From NCBI GenBank assembly GCA_947175665.1, contig CAMWNR010000007.1, positions 1 to 47,754 of the forward strand: a stretch of DNA of 47,754 nt. The letters run 5' to 3'. Below the pieces are notes generated by a model. The model was given only the letters and a program-made list of their open reading frames with translations. It was not told where the DNA came from and did not search any database. The position numbers were made by a program, and so were the translations under genes. This DNA comes from an uncultured Porphyromonadaceae bacterium. GTDB taxonomy: Bacteria > Bacteroidota > Bacteroidia > Bacteroidales > Muribaculaceae. This document shows positions 6,934 through 17,984 of this stretch, one piece after another. Numbering within the stretch: position 1 is the stretch's first letter; each line of letters opens with the position of its first letter.

Positions 6934-7854
6934 ATGATTAAAATTGGATTGACAGGTGGTGAGACAAAGACTGCGGCCGAACTGTTGCGTCTTGCCATTC
7001 ACCATCCCGATATTGAGATATCCACAATTCATTCCCCTGCAAATGCCGGGAAGAGTGTAGCCTCACTGCATCACGGATTTATAGGTGAAGAGAAACTGCT
7101 GTTTTCCTCCAATCTGGATGCCACCGGGCTGGATGTGGTTTTTCTAATCACCCCTCTTTACACCTCATCTGATTGGGCAAAACTTATGGCGGATTGTCAG
7201 GATCTGAATCTGGTTGTCTTTCCGGAGGCGGCACATCTTACAGAGTCGTTAAGCACCACTCCTACTCTGGGATTATCAGAAATGTACCGTAAACCTCTTG
7301 TCAGGGGTGAGAGGGTGGCTATACTCCCCTCTCCGTTGGAATCTGCAATACTGGTGGCTCTATATCCGTTAGCAGCGCATCTGATGCTCCCCTCTGCAAT
7401 AAAGATTAAAATCTCGGCACCCTCGGATCTGCTTACGGATGATTCGAAAAGCAGATTGTCAGACCTTATAGTATCGCGGTTAAAGAGTATACAATCCAGT
7501 TTTGATGCCGATATAGACATCCAATATGAGGCTATTGAATCTGACAGAAGCATGCATATAGTAATCGAATTGCCCGGAAGCACCGCGGTGGATCAGATAA
7601 TGAAGATATATGACTCCATATATGATGATCATAATTTCACATTTATGACCACCCGCCCTGTAGGGATAGAAGAGGTAGAAGGTACTCAACGTATGGTGCT
7701 GTCATTCAGCAAACCACAGAACGACACTTTACGGATAGAGGGTGTGGCCGATGCGCGTATGCGCGGTGGCGCCGGTGAAGCGATACATGTAATGAATCTG
7801 ATGCAACACTTACACGAGAAAACCGGTCTTGAGCAGAAGGTAAACCGATGGTAA
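6934..7854 (+). CDS. ArgC-like protein lacking catalytic residues (probable pseudoenzyme)
   Basis: 306 residues, resembling N-acetyl-gamma-glutamyl-phosphate reductase (ArgC). The start aligns as GLTGGETKTAAELLRLAIHH, GLSEMYRK (113-120) corresponds to the GLPELNR region, and RGGAGEAIHVMNLM near the C-terminus matches the NLVKGASGQAVQNMNLM region. However, the nucleotide-binding GATGYTG is reduced to GGETKTA. The catalytic NPGCY is LPSPL (131-135), putting Pro134 where the nucleophilic Cys should be. The histidine-containing HxxTPE region is not recognisable. The frame is intact and codon use is normal, so this is not a decaying gene. It more likely has a structural or regulatory role than ArgC activity. 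I leave the symbol blank. Confidence 0.75.
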   Translation: MIKIGLTGGETKTAAELLRLAIHHPDIEISTIHSPANAGKSVASLHHGFIGEEKLLFSSNLDATGLDVVFLITPLYTSSDWAKLMADCQDLNLVVFPEAAHLTESLSTTPTLGLSEMYRKPLVRGERVAILPSPLESAILVALYPLAAHLMLPSAIKIKISAPSDLLTDDSKSRLSDLIVSRLKSIQSSFDADIDIQYEAIESDRSMHIVIELPGSTAVDQIMKIYDSIYDDHNFTFMTTRPVGIEEVEGTQRMVLSFSKPQNDTLRIEGVADARMRGGAGEAIHVMNLMQHLHEKTGLEQKVNRW

Positions 7855-7890
7855 AAATCGAGTCCGGAAATTGACCCCCAAAATATAGAA

Positions 7891-8223
7891 ATGTCAGTCA
7901 ATAAGATAATATTATTGGGATATGTGGGAGGAGATCCCGAAATGCGATATCCCGAAAAGAACTTCGCAGTAGCGCGTTTCTCGCTTGCTACATCCGAGCA
8001 AAAAGGTCCGGCCGGTAATGAGATTACCGACTGGCACACCTGTATCCTTACCGGTAAGAACGCTGAAATAGCAGAGAGATATGTACGCAAAGGGAGCCGA
8101 CTTTATGTAGAAGGTAAAATGCGTTATCGCGAATATGAGGATAAATTTAAAATACGCAGAAGAGTTGCTGAAGTCGAAGTGACCAATTTTGAATTACTTG
8201 GGCAACCAACGCAAAAAAATTAA
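7891..8223 (+). CDS. Short single-stranded DNA-binding protein (SSB-like OB fold)
   Basis: 110 residues covering one OB fold: MSVNKIILLGYVGGDPEMRY, FSLAT, WHTCILTGKNAEIAERYVRKG and LYVEGKMRYREYED are typical SSB segments. The usual Gly/Pro/Gln-rich linker and acidic tip (DDDIPF type) are absent, and the protein ends at GQPTQKN. It is therefore likely an SSB paralogue that binds single-stranded DNA without recruiting partners through the tip. A role as the sole replicative SSB is doubtful. It lies between the ArgC-like gene (36-base gap) and speA (10-base gap), so it is probably co-transcribed. Confidence 0.9.
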   Translation: MSVNKIILLGYVGGDPEMRYPEKNFAVARFSLATSEQKGPAGNEITDWHTCILTGKNAEIAERYVRKGSRLYVEGKMRYREYEDKFKIRRRVAEVEVTNFELLGQPTQKN

Positions 8224-8233
8224 ATTATAGAAA

Positions 8234-10134
8234 ATGAGAAAATGGCGAATTGAAGACTCCGCTGAAATTTACAATATCGGAGGTTGGGGTCTTAAATACT
8301 TTTCTATCAACGAAAAAGGTAATGTACAGGTGACCCCCCGAGAGGGATTCTCACCCATTGATCTGAGCGAGGTTATGGAGGAATTGCGCAATCGTGATGT
8401 ATCGGCACCTCTCCTGCTTAGATTTCCGGATATACTCGACGACAGAATCCGCAAGATAACAGGATGCTTCAACAAGGCATCGGAGGAGTACAATTATCAA
8501 GGTTCTAATTTTGTGGTTTATCCCATCAAGGTAAACCAGATGAGCCAGGTTGTAGAAGAGATTGTGAGCCACGGCAGCAAATATAATATCGGATTGGAAG
8601 CCGGTTCAAAACCGGAACTGCATGCCGTATTAGGTGTGAATGCACACGCCAATTCACTTATAATCTGTAATGGATATAAAGATGAAGACTATGTAGAACT
8701 GGCACTCATAGCCCAGAAGATGGGTAAAAGAGTGTTTCTGGTAGTTGAGAAGTTAAATGAGTTAAAACTTATTAAGGAGGTTGCAGACAGACTAAATGTG
8801 CGTCCGAATATCGGTATCCGTATCAAGATAACATCTTCGGGTAGCGGCAAGTGGGAAGAGTCAGGTGGCGATGTAAGTAAATTCGGCCTTAATTCGAGTG
8901 AGTTATTATCGGCACTTGAGTATCTTGAAAAGCACGATATGAAAGATTGCCTGAAACTGATACACTTCCACATCGGTAGCCAAATTACAAAGATACGTCG
9001 TATTAAGAATGCCCTGCGCGAGGCTATGCAATTTTATGTGCAACTCATCAAGATGGGATTTGAAGTAGAGTTTGTAGATATAGGCGGTGGTCTTGGCGTA
9101 GATTATGACGGCACCCGCTCCGGATCAGGAGAAAACTCTATGAATTACTCTATACAGGAGTATGCCAATGACTCGGTGGCTGCATTAGTAGATGTCTGCG
9201 TTAAAAATTCTATCCCTCATCCGAATATAATCAACGAGAGCGGTCGCTCTCTTACCGCCCACCATTCGGTATTGATAATCGAGGTTCTTGAGACAACTCA
9301 ATTACCTGAGTGGGACGAAAACAAGGATTCGATCGGAGAAGATGCTCACGAATTGACCCGCGAACTTTATAATATATGGGATAAGATAAATCCTGCCAGA
9401 GTGTTTGAGGACTGGCATGATGCTTTGCAAATCAGAGATGAGGCCTTAGAATTATTCTCACTCGGTTTGCTGGATTTGCGTACCCGTGCGCAGATCGAGA
9501 AACTCTTCTGGAGTGTAGCCAGAGATGTAAATTCAATCGCCTCATCGATGAAGCACCCACCGGAAGAGTTACGCAAAGTAGCCCGAATGCTCCCGGAGAA
9601 GTATTTCTGTAATTTCTCTCTGTTCCAATCCCTACCGGACTCATGGGCTATCGATCAGTTATTTCCGGTCATGCCTATCGCCAATCTTGACAAAAAGCCT
9701 ACCCAGGTATGTACGATTCAGGATGTGACATGTGACTCAGATGGTAAAATCAATCGGTTTGTAGCGCCGCAAGGTATTGCTGATTCTTTACCGGTACATA
9801 AATTCAAACATGGTGGTCACTATTATATCGGAGTATTCCTTGTCGGCGCATATCAGGAGATTCTCGGAGACCTTCATAATCTCTTTGGCGATACAGCGGC
9901 AGTGCATATCACCGGCTCTAAAAACGGTTATCAGATAGAGCAGGTTATTGATGGCGAACCGGTAGCCGATGTGCTCGACTATGTAGAGTATAACACAAAG
10001 AAACTTGTGAAAAATCTCGAAAGTTGGGTATCCAAGTCAGTAAAAGATGGTGCGATCTCTTCTGAAGAAGGGAGACAATTTCTCAACATTTATCGCTCCG
10101 GACTTTACGGCATCACTTATCTCGAAGAGCGCGA

Positions 10135-10138
<4 letters not shown>
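8234..10138 (+). CDS. speA: Biosynthetic arginine decarboxylase SpeA
   Basis: 634 residues, the usual length. SpeA converts L-arginine to agmatine and CO2 using PLP, the first step of the agmatine route to putrescine and spermidine. The N-terminus WRIEDSAEIYNIGGWG is diagnostic. The PLP lysine is Lys99 in FVVYPIKVNQ. HFHIGSQ, GGGLGVDYDG and NESGRSLTAHHS mark the alanine-racemase-like barrel and the phosphate and substrate contacts. It is the third arginine-related gene in this stretch, after argR and the ArgC-like gene. The last four bases overlap the start of truA. Confidence 0.95.
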
Positions 10139-12943
<2,805 letters not shown>

Positions 12944-13050
12944 CACGTTGTGATCGCTTCTATTTGCTTGATATACAAATATTTATCAAGTAAGAATAAT
13001 ATTGTGACTCAAGATTCTTGATTTATGAAGGGGCCAGAGATGCATATTCA

Positions 13051-14493
13051 TCATTCGGCCTCTTCAATCATTTTCCTGACCGATGGGGCACCGTGGGTTA
13101 ATTTCTTTACGGTGAGTTGCTCATCGGCATAATCATTGGCACGAAGTAATTTTTGTTCCGAACCTTCGAAATTCGCTTTTATGGTTCGGAGCAAATTAAT
13201 CTGTTTTTCAAGCCCCTCAATCGCCTTGTCAATACCATCGGTAGCGGCTTTAAATTTCTTTTGAGCATCAGATACATTACGGGTAAATGTATCTCGGAAT
13301 TTATTGATGCGTTCTTCAAACTTTGAGAAATCCCTGGTCTGGCTACGGGTTATTTCGAGTTCCTGAATCAATGCAGACTTCTCCATGTATCCCTTTTTAG
13401 CCGCCTCGGTAAGTATTCTTATCAGAGGCATAAAAAACTGAGGGCGGATCACAAGCATTTTGGGATAGATATAACCCTTGTCAACGATTCCGGTGTTATA
13501 AATCTCGTTATCTTGTTCGAGCATCGATACGAGTACTGCGTACTCGCAGTTCTTACGTTTGCGGTCCTTATCAAGTTTTTCGAGAAAGTCATCATTGCGA
13601 TGCTTGGTGGCTGTAGTATCCATTTCGTTTTTCATCTCAAACATAATGGATATGTATTCAACTCCATCAATATAATCGCGGAATATGAAATCACCTTTAG
13701 AATGCTCTACGGCCGTGTTATCCTTGCCAAACGAAGCATAAGGGTACAATCCATTGCATTGCGCCTGCTGAAAGGTAATGGAACAATGTTGCTCAAGAGT
13801 CTCCCCTACCATTTTGGTCGATAAGCGGAGTTTAAAATCTTTAAGACGGTCTATCTCTTCCTGTTTATCCTGCAATTGAATCTTGTGTTGTTCGCGGAGT
13901 TGTGCTTCACGATTTTCTGCAGTCAATTTTTCGGCTTTAATCTCAGCCCTGAGTGCTACAAGTTCCTGTTCTTTCTCGGCATTCAGTTTTGTCAATGCCT
14001 GCTCTTTTTCGGCTACAACAGTCGAAAGTTCCCTCTCCTTTTTCTGAAGCAATTCCCTGCCGGCATTTTTCTCTTCCAGAAGTTTGATAGCATACTCGCT
14101 ATCTTTGCCCGCCAATTGTGCCTTTAAAGCCGCTATTTCATTATCCTTTTTATTTACTGCCTCATTCAGTTCCTTATCTTTAAGAGACTCCAGTTGGGTA
14201 AATTCGGAATTTTTATTAGCGTTAAAAGCATCAATAATCCCGTTGAGGCGGGTTATCTCTTTGTCAAGATCCTTAACTTGTGCTACTTTATCGGCGAGTT
14301 TTTCCTCAAACGCACGTTCTATCATCAGGCGTAAAGTCTCCTCTTTGGTTTTAAACTGTTCCTGAACTTCGAGCAAGCGTTTTTCTATCTCTTCGTTAAA
14401 GGTAGCAGTACGAACCTGTGCCGCAATACCTTCGTAAGTAGCGTCATCAACCTGAAACGGTGTATTACATTTCGGACAAACAATTTCTTTCAT
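13051..14493 (-). CDS. DUF2130 coiled-coil protein with a PD-(D/E)XK-like core
   Basis: 480 residues from the chosen Met; an upstream in-frame ATG at 14523 would add ten residues before MKEIVCPKC. The N-terminus carries a CPKC knuckle. A long charged coiled coil follows (about 30-220), and then the DUF2130 domain. In that domain KGDFIF (Asp268) is followed by ISIMFEMKNE (Glu286-x-Lys288), the spacing of a PD-(D/E)XK nuclease active site, and then by EYAVLVSMLEQ. The overall plan, a coiled coil before a nuclease-like domain, resembles RmuC. Function is unproven, and a DNA-transaction role is inference. It is the last gene of a minus-strand run that begins with the flavodiiron gene. Confidence 0.8.
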   Translation of the reverse strand: MKEIVCPKCNTPFQVDDATYEGIAAQVRTATFNEEIEKRLLEVQEQFKTKEETLRLMIERAFEEKLADKVAQVKDLDKEITRLNGIIDAFNANKNSEFTQLESLKDKELNEAVNKKDNEIAALKAQLAGKDSEYAIKLLEEKNAGRELLQKKERELSTVVAEKEQALTKLNAEKEQELVALRAEIKAEKLTAENREAQLREQHKIQLQDKQEEIDRLKDFKLRLSTKMVGETLEQHCSITFQQAQCNGLYPYASFGKDNTAVEHSKGDFIFRDYIDGVEYISIMFEMKNEMDTTATKHRNDDFLEKLDKDRKRKNCEYAVLVSMLEQDNEIYNTGIVDKGYIYPKMLVIRPQFFMPLIRILTEAAKKGYMEKSALIQELEITRSQTRDFSKFEERINKFRDTFTRNVSDAQKKFKAATDGIDKAIEGLEKQINLLRTIKANFEGSEQKLLRANDYADEQLTVKKLTHGAPSVRKMIEEAE

Positions 14494-14559
14494 AATATTG
14501 ATATGCAAGCGTAGATTAATCAAGCGTAGATTAATAATGTGGAGTGTGTAAAGAGTTAA

Positions 14560-15216
14560 TCATATCCGGCTCGGTAGGTTTTTAAGTGAGCGGATAGCCT
14601 CTTCAGGGTCTGCAGCCCCGAATACATAACTACCGGCCACGACAATGTCTGCTCCGGCCTCACTAAGCATGGCGCCGGTCTCGGCATTTACCCCTCCGTC
14701 TACATTAATCAGAGCCTTACTGCCTGATTCAATAATAAGTCGTTTAAGTTTCTTTACTTTTTCAATTACCTGAGGTATAAATGGCTGACCGCCAAATCCG
14801 GGATTTACCGACATCAGAAGAACCTGATCAAGATCACCGATAATATCTTCGAGCGTATTAACAGGAGTAGCAGGACATAAGGATACCCCCGCCTTCATAC
14901 CGGCGTTATGTATAGCCTGAACAGTGCGGTGTATGTGGGTACACGCTTCCTGATGAAAAACCATATACTCCGCATTTATATCACGCACTTGAGAAATCCA
15001 GTTCTGAGGTTCGACGATCATAAGATGTACGTCGAGAGGTTTGGTGCAAATTTTGCTTACGGCTTTCATTACCGGAAAGCCAAATGAAATATTGGGTACA
15101 AAGACGCCATCCATCACATCAAGGTGAAGAAAATCACACTCCGATCTATTTATCATTTCAATATCCGGAGTGAGGTTGGCAAAATTGGCTGAGAGCAACG
15201 ATGGTGAAACCTTCAT
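14560..15216 (-). CDS. rpe: Ribulose-phosphate 3-epimerase
   Basis: About 218 residues from the Met that begins MKVSPSLLSANFANL, the standard start of this enzyme. An upstream extension to 15306 would run into the DedA gene. Rpe interconverts ribulose 5-phosphate and xylulose 5-phosphate in the pentose phosphate pathway. Visible TIM-barrel motifs include HLDVMDGVFVPNISFG, DVHLMI, VNPGFGGQPFI and NVDGGVN, which carry the metal-binding His/Asp and phosphate-binding residues. It starts 19 bases after the DedA stop. Confidence 0.95.
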   Translation of the reverse strand: MKVSPSLLSANFANLTPDIEMINRSECDFLHLDVMDGVFVPNISFGFPVMKAVSKICTKPLDVHLMIVEPQNWISQVRDINAEYMVFHQEACTHIHRTVQAIHNAGMKAGVSLCPATPVNTLEDIIGDLDQVLLMSVNPGFGGQPFIPQVIEKVKKLKRLIIESGSKALINVDGGVNAETGAMLSEAGADIVVAGSYVFGAADPEEAIRSLKNLPSRI

Positions 15217-15235
15217 AGGAATTAAGAACTTTAAG

Positions 15236-15901
15236 TTATTTTTTACGCGGACGCAGAGCATTCCACAAGATATAAGCCACACATAAAATAGCCAAGGCAT
15301 AACCACCCCAGGTGAGATAGCGGTTATACTCCTCTACTTTATCAAACAGCATTTGCTCATCTACCGTAGTAGAAAGCCAGTATCCCAGTCCGGCCAGAAC
15401 TGCATTCCATAACAGAGCACCGAGAAAAGTAAAGAGAGCAAATTGACCCACATTCATTTTTGAGATACCGGCAGGAATAGAGATTAATTGCCTGATAGCC
15501 GGGATCAAACGCCCGATAAATGTTGAGATAGCACCATGCTTGTCAAAGTAGGCCTCGGCCTTGTCAACTTTTTCACGATTTATAAGACAAGCATGTCCAA
15601 ATCTTGAATCTGCAAATTTATATACTACCGGGCGACCAATCCAGAGAGCAAGATAATAATTGATAAATGCTCCCACAAGCGCACCGGCAGTAGCAATGAG
15701 AGTTACCATCCATATATTCATGTCAGCACCTGCCCCAACATTGCGACAAGCGAGATAGGCAGCAGGAGGTACGATAACCTCAGATGGAAATGGGATAAAC
15801 GAACTCTCAATCACCATAAATATGAAAACAAACCAATAATTGGCATTTTGTACAAACCAATTAAAGAATTCAGAAGCGTCAAAAATAGATAACAGCATCA
15901 T
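15236..15901 (-). CDS. DedA-family membrane protein
   Basis: 221 residues with about five to six hydrophobic segments. The family signature is clear: ESSFIPFPSEVIVPPAAYLA near the N-terminus, and FIGRLIPAIRQLISIPAGISKM with the conserved Arg/Pro pair. DedA proteins are inner-membrane proteins tied to membrane homeostasis; several members flip undecaprenyl phosphate or other lipids. The start overlaps the stop of the UDG-like gene by four bases (ATGA), and rpe follows, so the three probably share a message. Confidence 0.92.
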   Translation of the reverse strand: MMLLSIFDASEFFNWFVQNANYWFVFIFMVIESSFIPFPSEVIVPPAAYLACRNVGAGADMNIWMVTLIATAGALVGAFINYYLALWIGRPVVYKFADSRFGHACLINREKVDKAEAYFDKHGAISTFIGRLIPAIRQLISIPAGISKMNVGQFALFTFLGALLWNAVLAGLGYWLSTTVDEQMLFDKVEEYNRYLTWGGYALAILCVAYILWNALRPRKK

Positions 15902-16527
15902 GACTTCAAGTTAAGAGATTCTATCATTTTGTTATAAATTTCTGCCTTATTGGCCAATGGCAGAGGGTATGCGCGAGAAGAGGAAGGCATGCGCCAGTGT
16001 TGAAATTTCCTTAGTTTTCCGGAAGAGTCGGTAATTTCGCAGTCCCTATACTCACCCATACCCGGTATCTCCGAACCGGTCATCGTCGCAATTACACCTG
16101 CGGCCTTTTCACCTGTAGTGGCAACCGCTATACAATCGGGTATTTCGGCAAGTATAGCGGGTAAATCTATCTGCTTCCTTATGTCGAGAAACTTATCAGA
16201 AGCATTACCTGTAGTACGCAATATTTCGCGACCGGTATCAGAAAGTGCGATACCATGAGATTCGAGCAAACTTTTGATCTGAGTTAACCTGAATGTCTTA
16301 CCTTCGGTATCTACCAAGGCATTTTTATCATCAAAATAGATCAACCCAAAAATTCTCCACATATCATTGATGAAATTTGGATAATAGAAATTCATGCTCC
16401 AGCGATGTTTCTGCGGAGGAAATGTGCCGCACATCAGCAGACGTGATCCGCGAGGGAGAAATGGGCGCAGAGGATGAGTCTCTGTCGTATTCTGCATCTC
16501 TTCGGTGTTATGTGGTGTGTCGCTCAT
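15898..16527 (-). CDS. Uracil-DNA glycosylase superfamily protein
   Basis: 209 residues. LLMCGTFPP followed by FYYPNFINDMWRIFG resembles motif 1 and the DNA-contact region of Mug/UDG-like proteins. HWRMPSSSRAYPLP corresponds to the distal motif 2 that inserts into the DNA. The family removes uracil or mismatched bases, but substrate preference cannot be set from these motifs, and the catalytic residues differ from E. coli Ung. The N-terminal 20 residues are a Thr/Glu-rich tail of uncertain importance. It overlaps DedA by four bases. Confidence 0.8.
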   Translation of the reverse strand: MSDTPHNTEEMQNTTETHPLRPFLPRGSRLLMCGTFPPQKHRWSMNFYYPNFINDMWRIFGLIYFDDKNALVDTEGKTFRLTQIKSLLESHGIALSDTGREILRTTGNASDKFLDIRKQIDLPAILAEIPDCIAVATTGEKAAGVIATMTGSEIPGMGEYRDCEITDSSGKLRKFQHWRMPSSSRAYPLPLANKAEIYNKMIESLNLKS

Positions 16528-16617
16528 ATTTGGAAGTTTAAGATATATTTTGAATGAGATTACGGTGGTCGATTGATCCTACCGGTTACGGTATCGATTT
16601 AAAACGATTAAACTTTT

Positions 16618-17808
16618 TCAACTATTGAAAAGTGCGCAGAATTTTTCAGCAACTTCGCTAATGTTGTTTTCAACCTCTTCAGTAAGCGATTGCTTCATAA
16701 TTACCGAACCTGCATCTTGAAAATTCATAGCCTCAAGGTTATCGGCAATTTTCTTAGTGGCACCGGGTGCCCAAGTGTATCCGCCAAAAGAGGCAACTAT
16801 TTTATTCTTCATATCTCGCGCACGGATAGCCGATACCAGGTGCGATACCGGAGGATATATTTCGGTATTATAGGTCGGGCTACCGATTATAAGGCCTTTA
16901 TAGCGCAAGGCATCGGCAAGCATTTCGCTAAGACTTGATTTTGATGCATTATGTACGCGTATATTTTTAATTCCCCGACGGGAAAGTGAAATTGCGAATA
17001 GTTCGGCCATTTCAGCAGTATTGCCATACATAGACCCGTAGATAATAGTCACTCCATCTTCCCCCTCGTATGAGGCCAGACGACGGGTAATCTCCAATAC
17101 CTCAGCAAGTCGGGAGTGCCATACAGGTCCATGAGTAGGACAGAGATATTCTATCTCAACAGATGATAATTTCTTAAGAGCCGATAATACAAACTTACCA
17201 TATTTAGCCACTATATTGCTGTAATAACGGTACATTTCATTGATATAGAGCGAACACTCCATACTGTCATCGACTACCCCACCGTTGAGTGCGCCATAGC
17301 ATCCGAAAGCATCACCGGTAAATATGAGTTTCTCCTCTTCGCAATAAGTCATCATAGTCTCAGGCCAGTGCAACATAGGAGTCATAATGAATTTGAGACT
17401 GATATTGCCGAGGTCTATTGTCTGATTTTCTGCTACTTCGACATAGAGGTAATCATTCATAAGATGGTAAAAACCCTTTATCATGTCGATAGTCTTCTTA
17501 TTACCTACAATTTTGATGTCAGGAAAAGCGGTAACCACCAGTGGTATACCTCCAGAGTGGTCAGGCTCCATGTGGTTGATTATCAGATAATCTATCTTAT
17601 CGATGCCTTGCAATCGCAATGACTCCATAAATTCGCGGGTATGGCCGAGTTCGACGGTATCTATCAACGCAATTTTTTCAGAGCCTTTTACGATATAAGA
17701 ATTGTAACTGATACCATACGGAAGCGGCCAAAGGCCTTCGAATAACTCAGTAGTACGGTCATTTACACCTACATAATCTATGCTGTCTGTAATTTTGTGT
17801 ATAAACAT
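16618..17808 (-). CDS. Flavodiiron protein (FprA-type A flavoprotein)
   Basis: 396 residues. The N-terminal half is a metallo-beta-lactamase domain holding a di-iron site: His79, Glu81, Asp83 and His84 in NHMEPDHSGG, a later His in PMLHWPETM, Asp in TGDAFG, and His in CPTHGPVWH. The C-terminal half is a flavodoxin domain, with the FMN loop YGSMYGNTAEMAE near residue 256 and SPTYNTEIYPP. These proteins reduce O2 to water or NO to N2O, protecting anaerobes, and take electrons from rubredoxin or a reductase that is not seen here. It begins the minus-strand run and diverges from dus. Confidence 0.95.
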   Translation of the reverse strand: MFIHKITDSIDYVGVNDRTTELFEGLWPLPYGISYNSYIVKGSEKIALIDTVELGHTREFMESLRLQGIDKIDYLIINHMEPDHSGGIPLVVTAFPDIKIVGNKKTIDMIKGFYHLMNDYLYVEVAENQTIDLGNISLKFIMTPMLHWPETMMTYCEEEKLIFTGDAFGCYGALNGGVVDDSMECSLYINEMYRYYSNIVAKYGKFVLSALKKLSSVEIEYLCPTHGPVWHSRLAEVLEITRRLASYEGEDGVTIIYGSMYGNTAEMAELFAISLSRRGIKNIRVHNASKSSLSEMLADALRYKGLIIGSPTYNTEIYPPVSHLVSAIRARDMKNKIVASFGGYTWAPGATKKIADNLEAMNFQDAGSVIMKQSLTEEVENNISEVAEKFCALFNS

Positions 17809-17844
17809 AGCCTAAGACTGTAATTAAAATTATAGAAGTGGAAG

Positions 17845-17852
17845 CAAATATA
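17845..17852 (-). promoter_or_regulatory. Probable -7 box upstream of the flavodiiron gene
   Basis: On the minus strand this reads TATATTTG, a match to TAnnTTTG, about 37 bases before the ATG at 17808. No convincing -33 TTG is present at the usual distance, so this rests on the -7 box and its position alone. Confidence 0.4.
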
Positions 17853-17972
17853 ACGTTCATGCAGAATGATGCTTACCCATAGATAACACAGATAAAACTA
17901 TCAAATAAATAGCGTTAAGGATACCTCCATATTTTATAGTACAAAAATACTAAAAATTAAGGAAAAATTCAC

Positions 17973-17980
17973 TATATTTG
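17973..17980 (+). promoter_or_regulatory. -7 promoter box directly before dus
   Basis: TATATTTG, a full match to the Bacteroidetes -7 consensus, ends 5 bases before the dus ATG at 17985. A start at the expected distance would fall at or next to the ATG, giving a leaderless message. The -33 region is AT-rich with no clear TTG. Confidence 0.5.
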
Positions 17981-17984
17981 TAAT

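Noticed and set aside
13027-13065. GAAGGGGCC / GGCCTCTTC stem between ligA and the DUF2130 gene
   Set aside because: A 9-bp stem with a 21-base loop that includes the DUF2130 stop codon and has no T run on either side; too weak to call a terminator.
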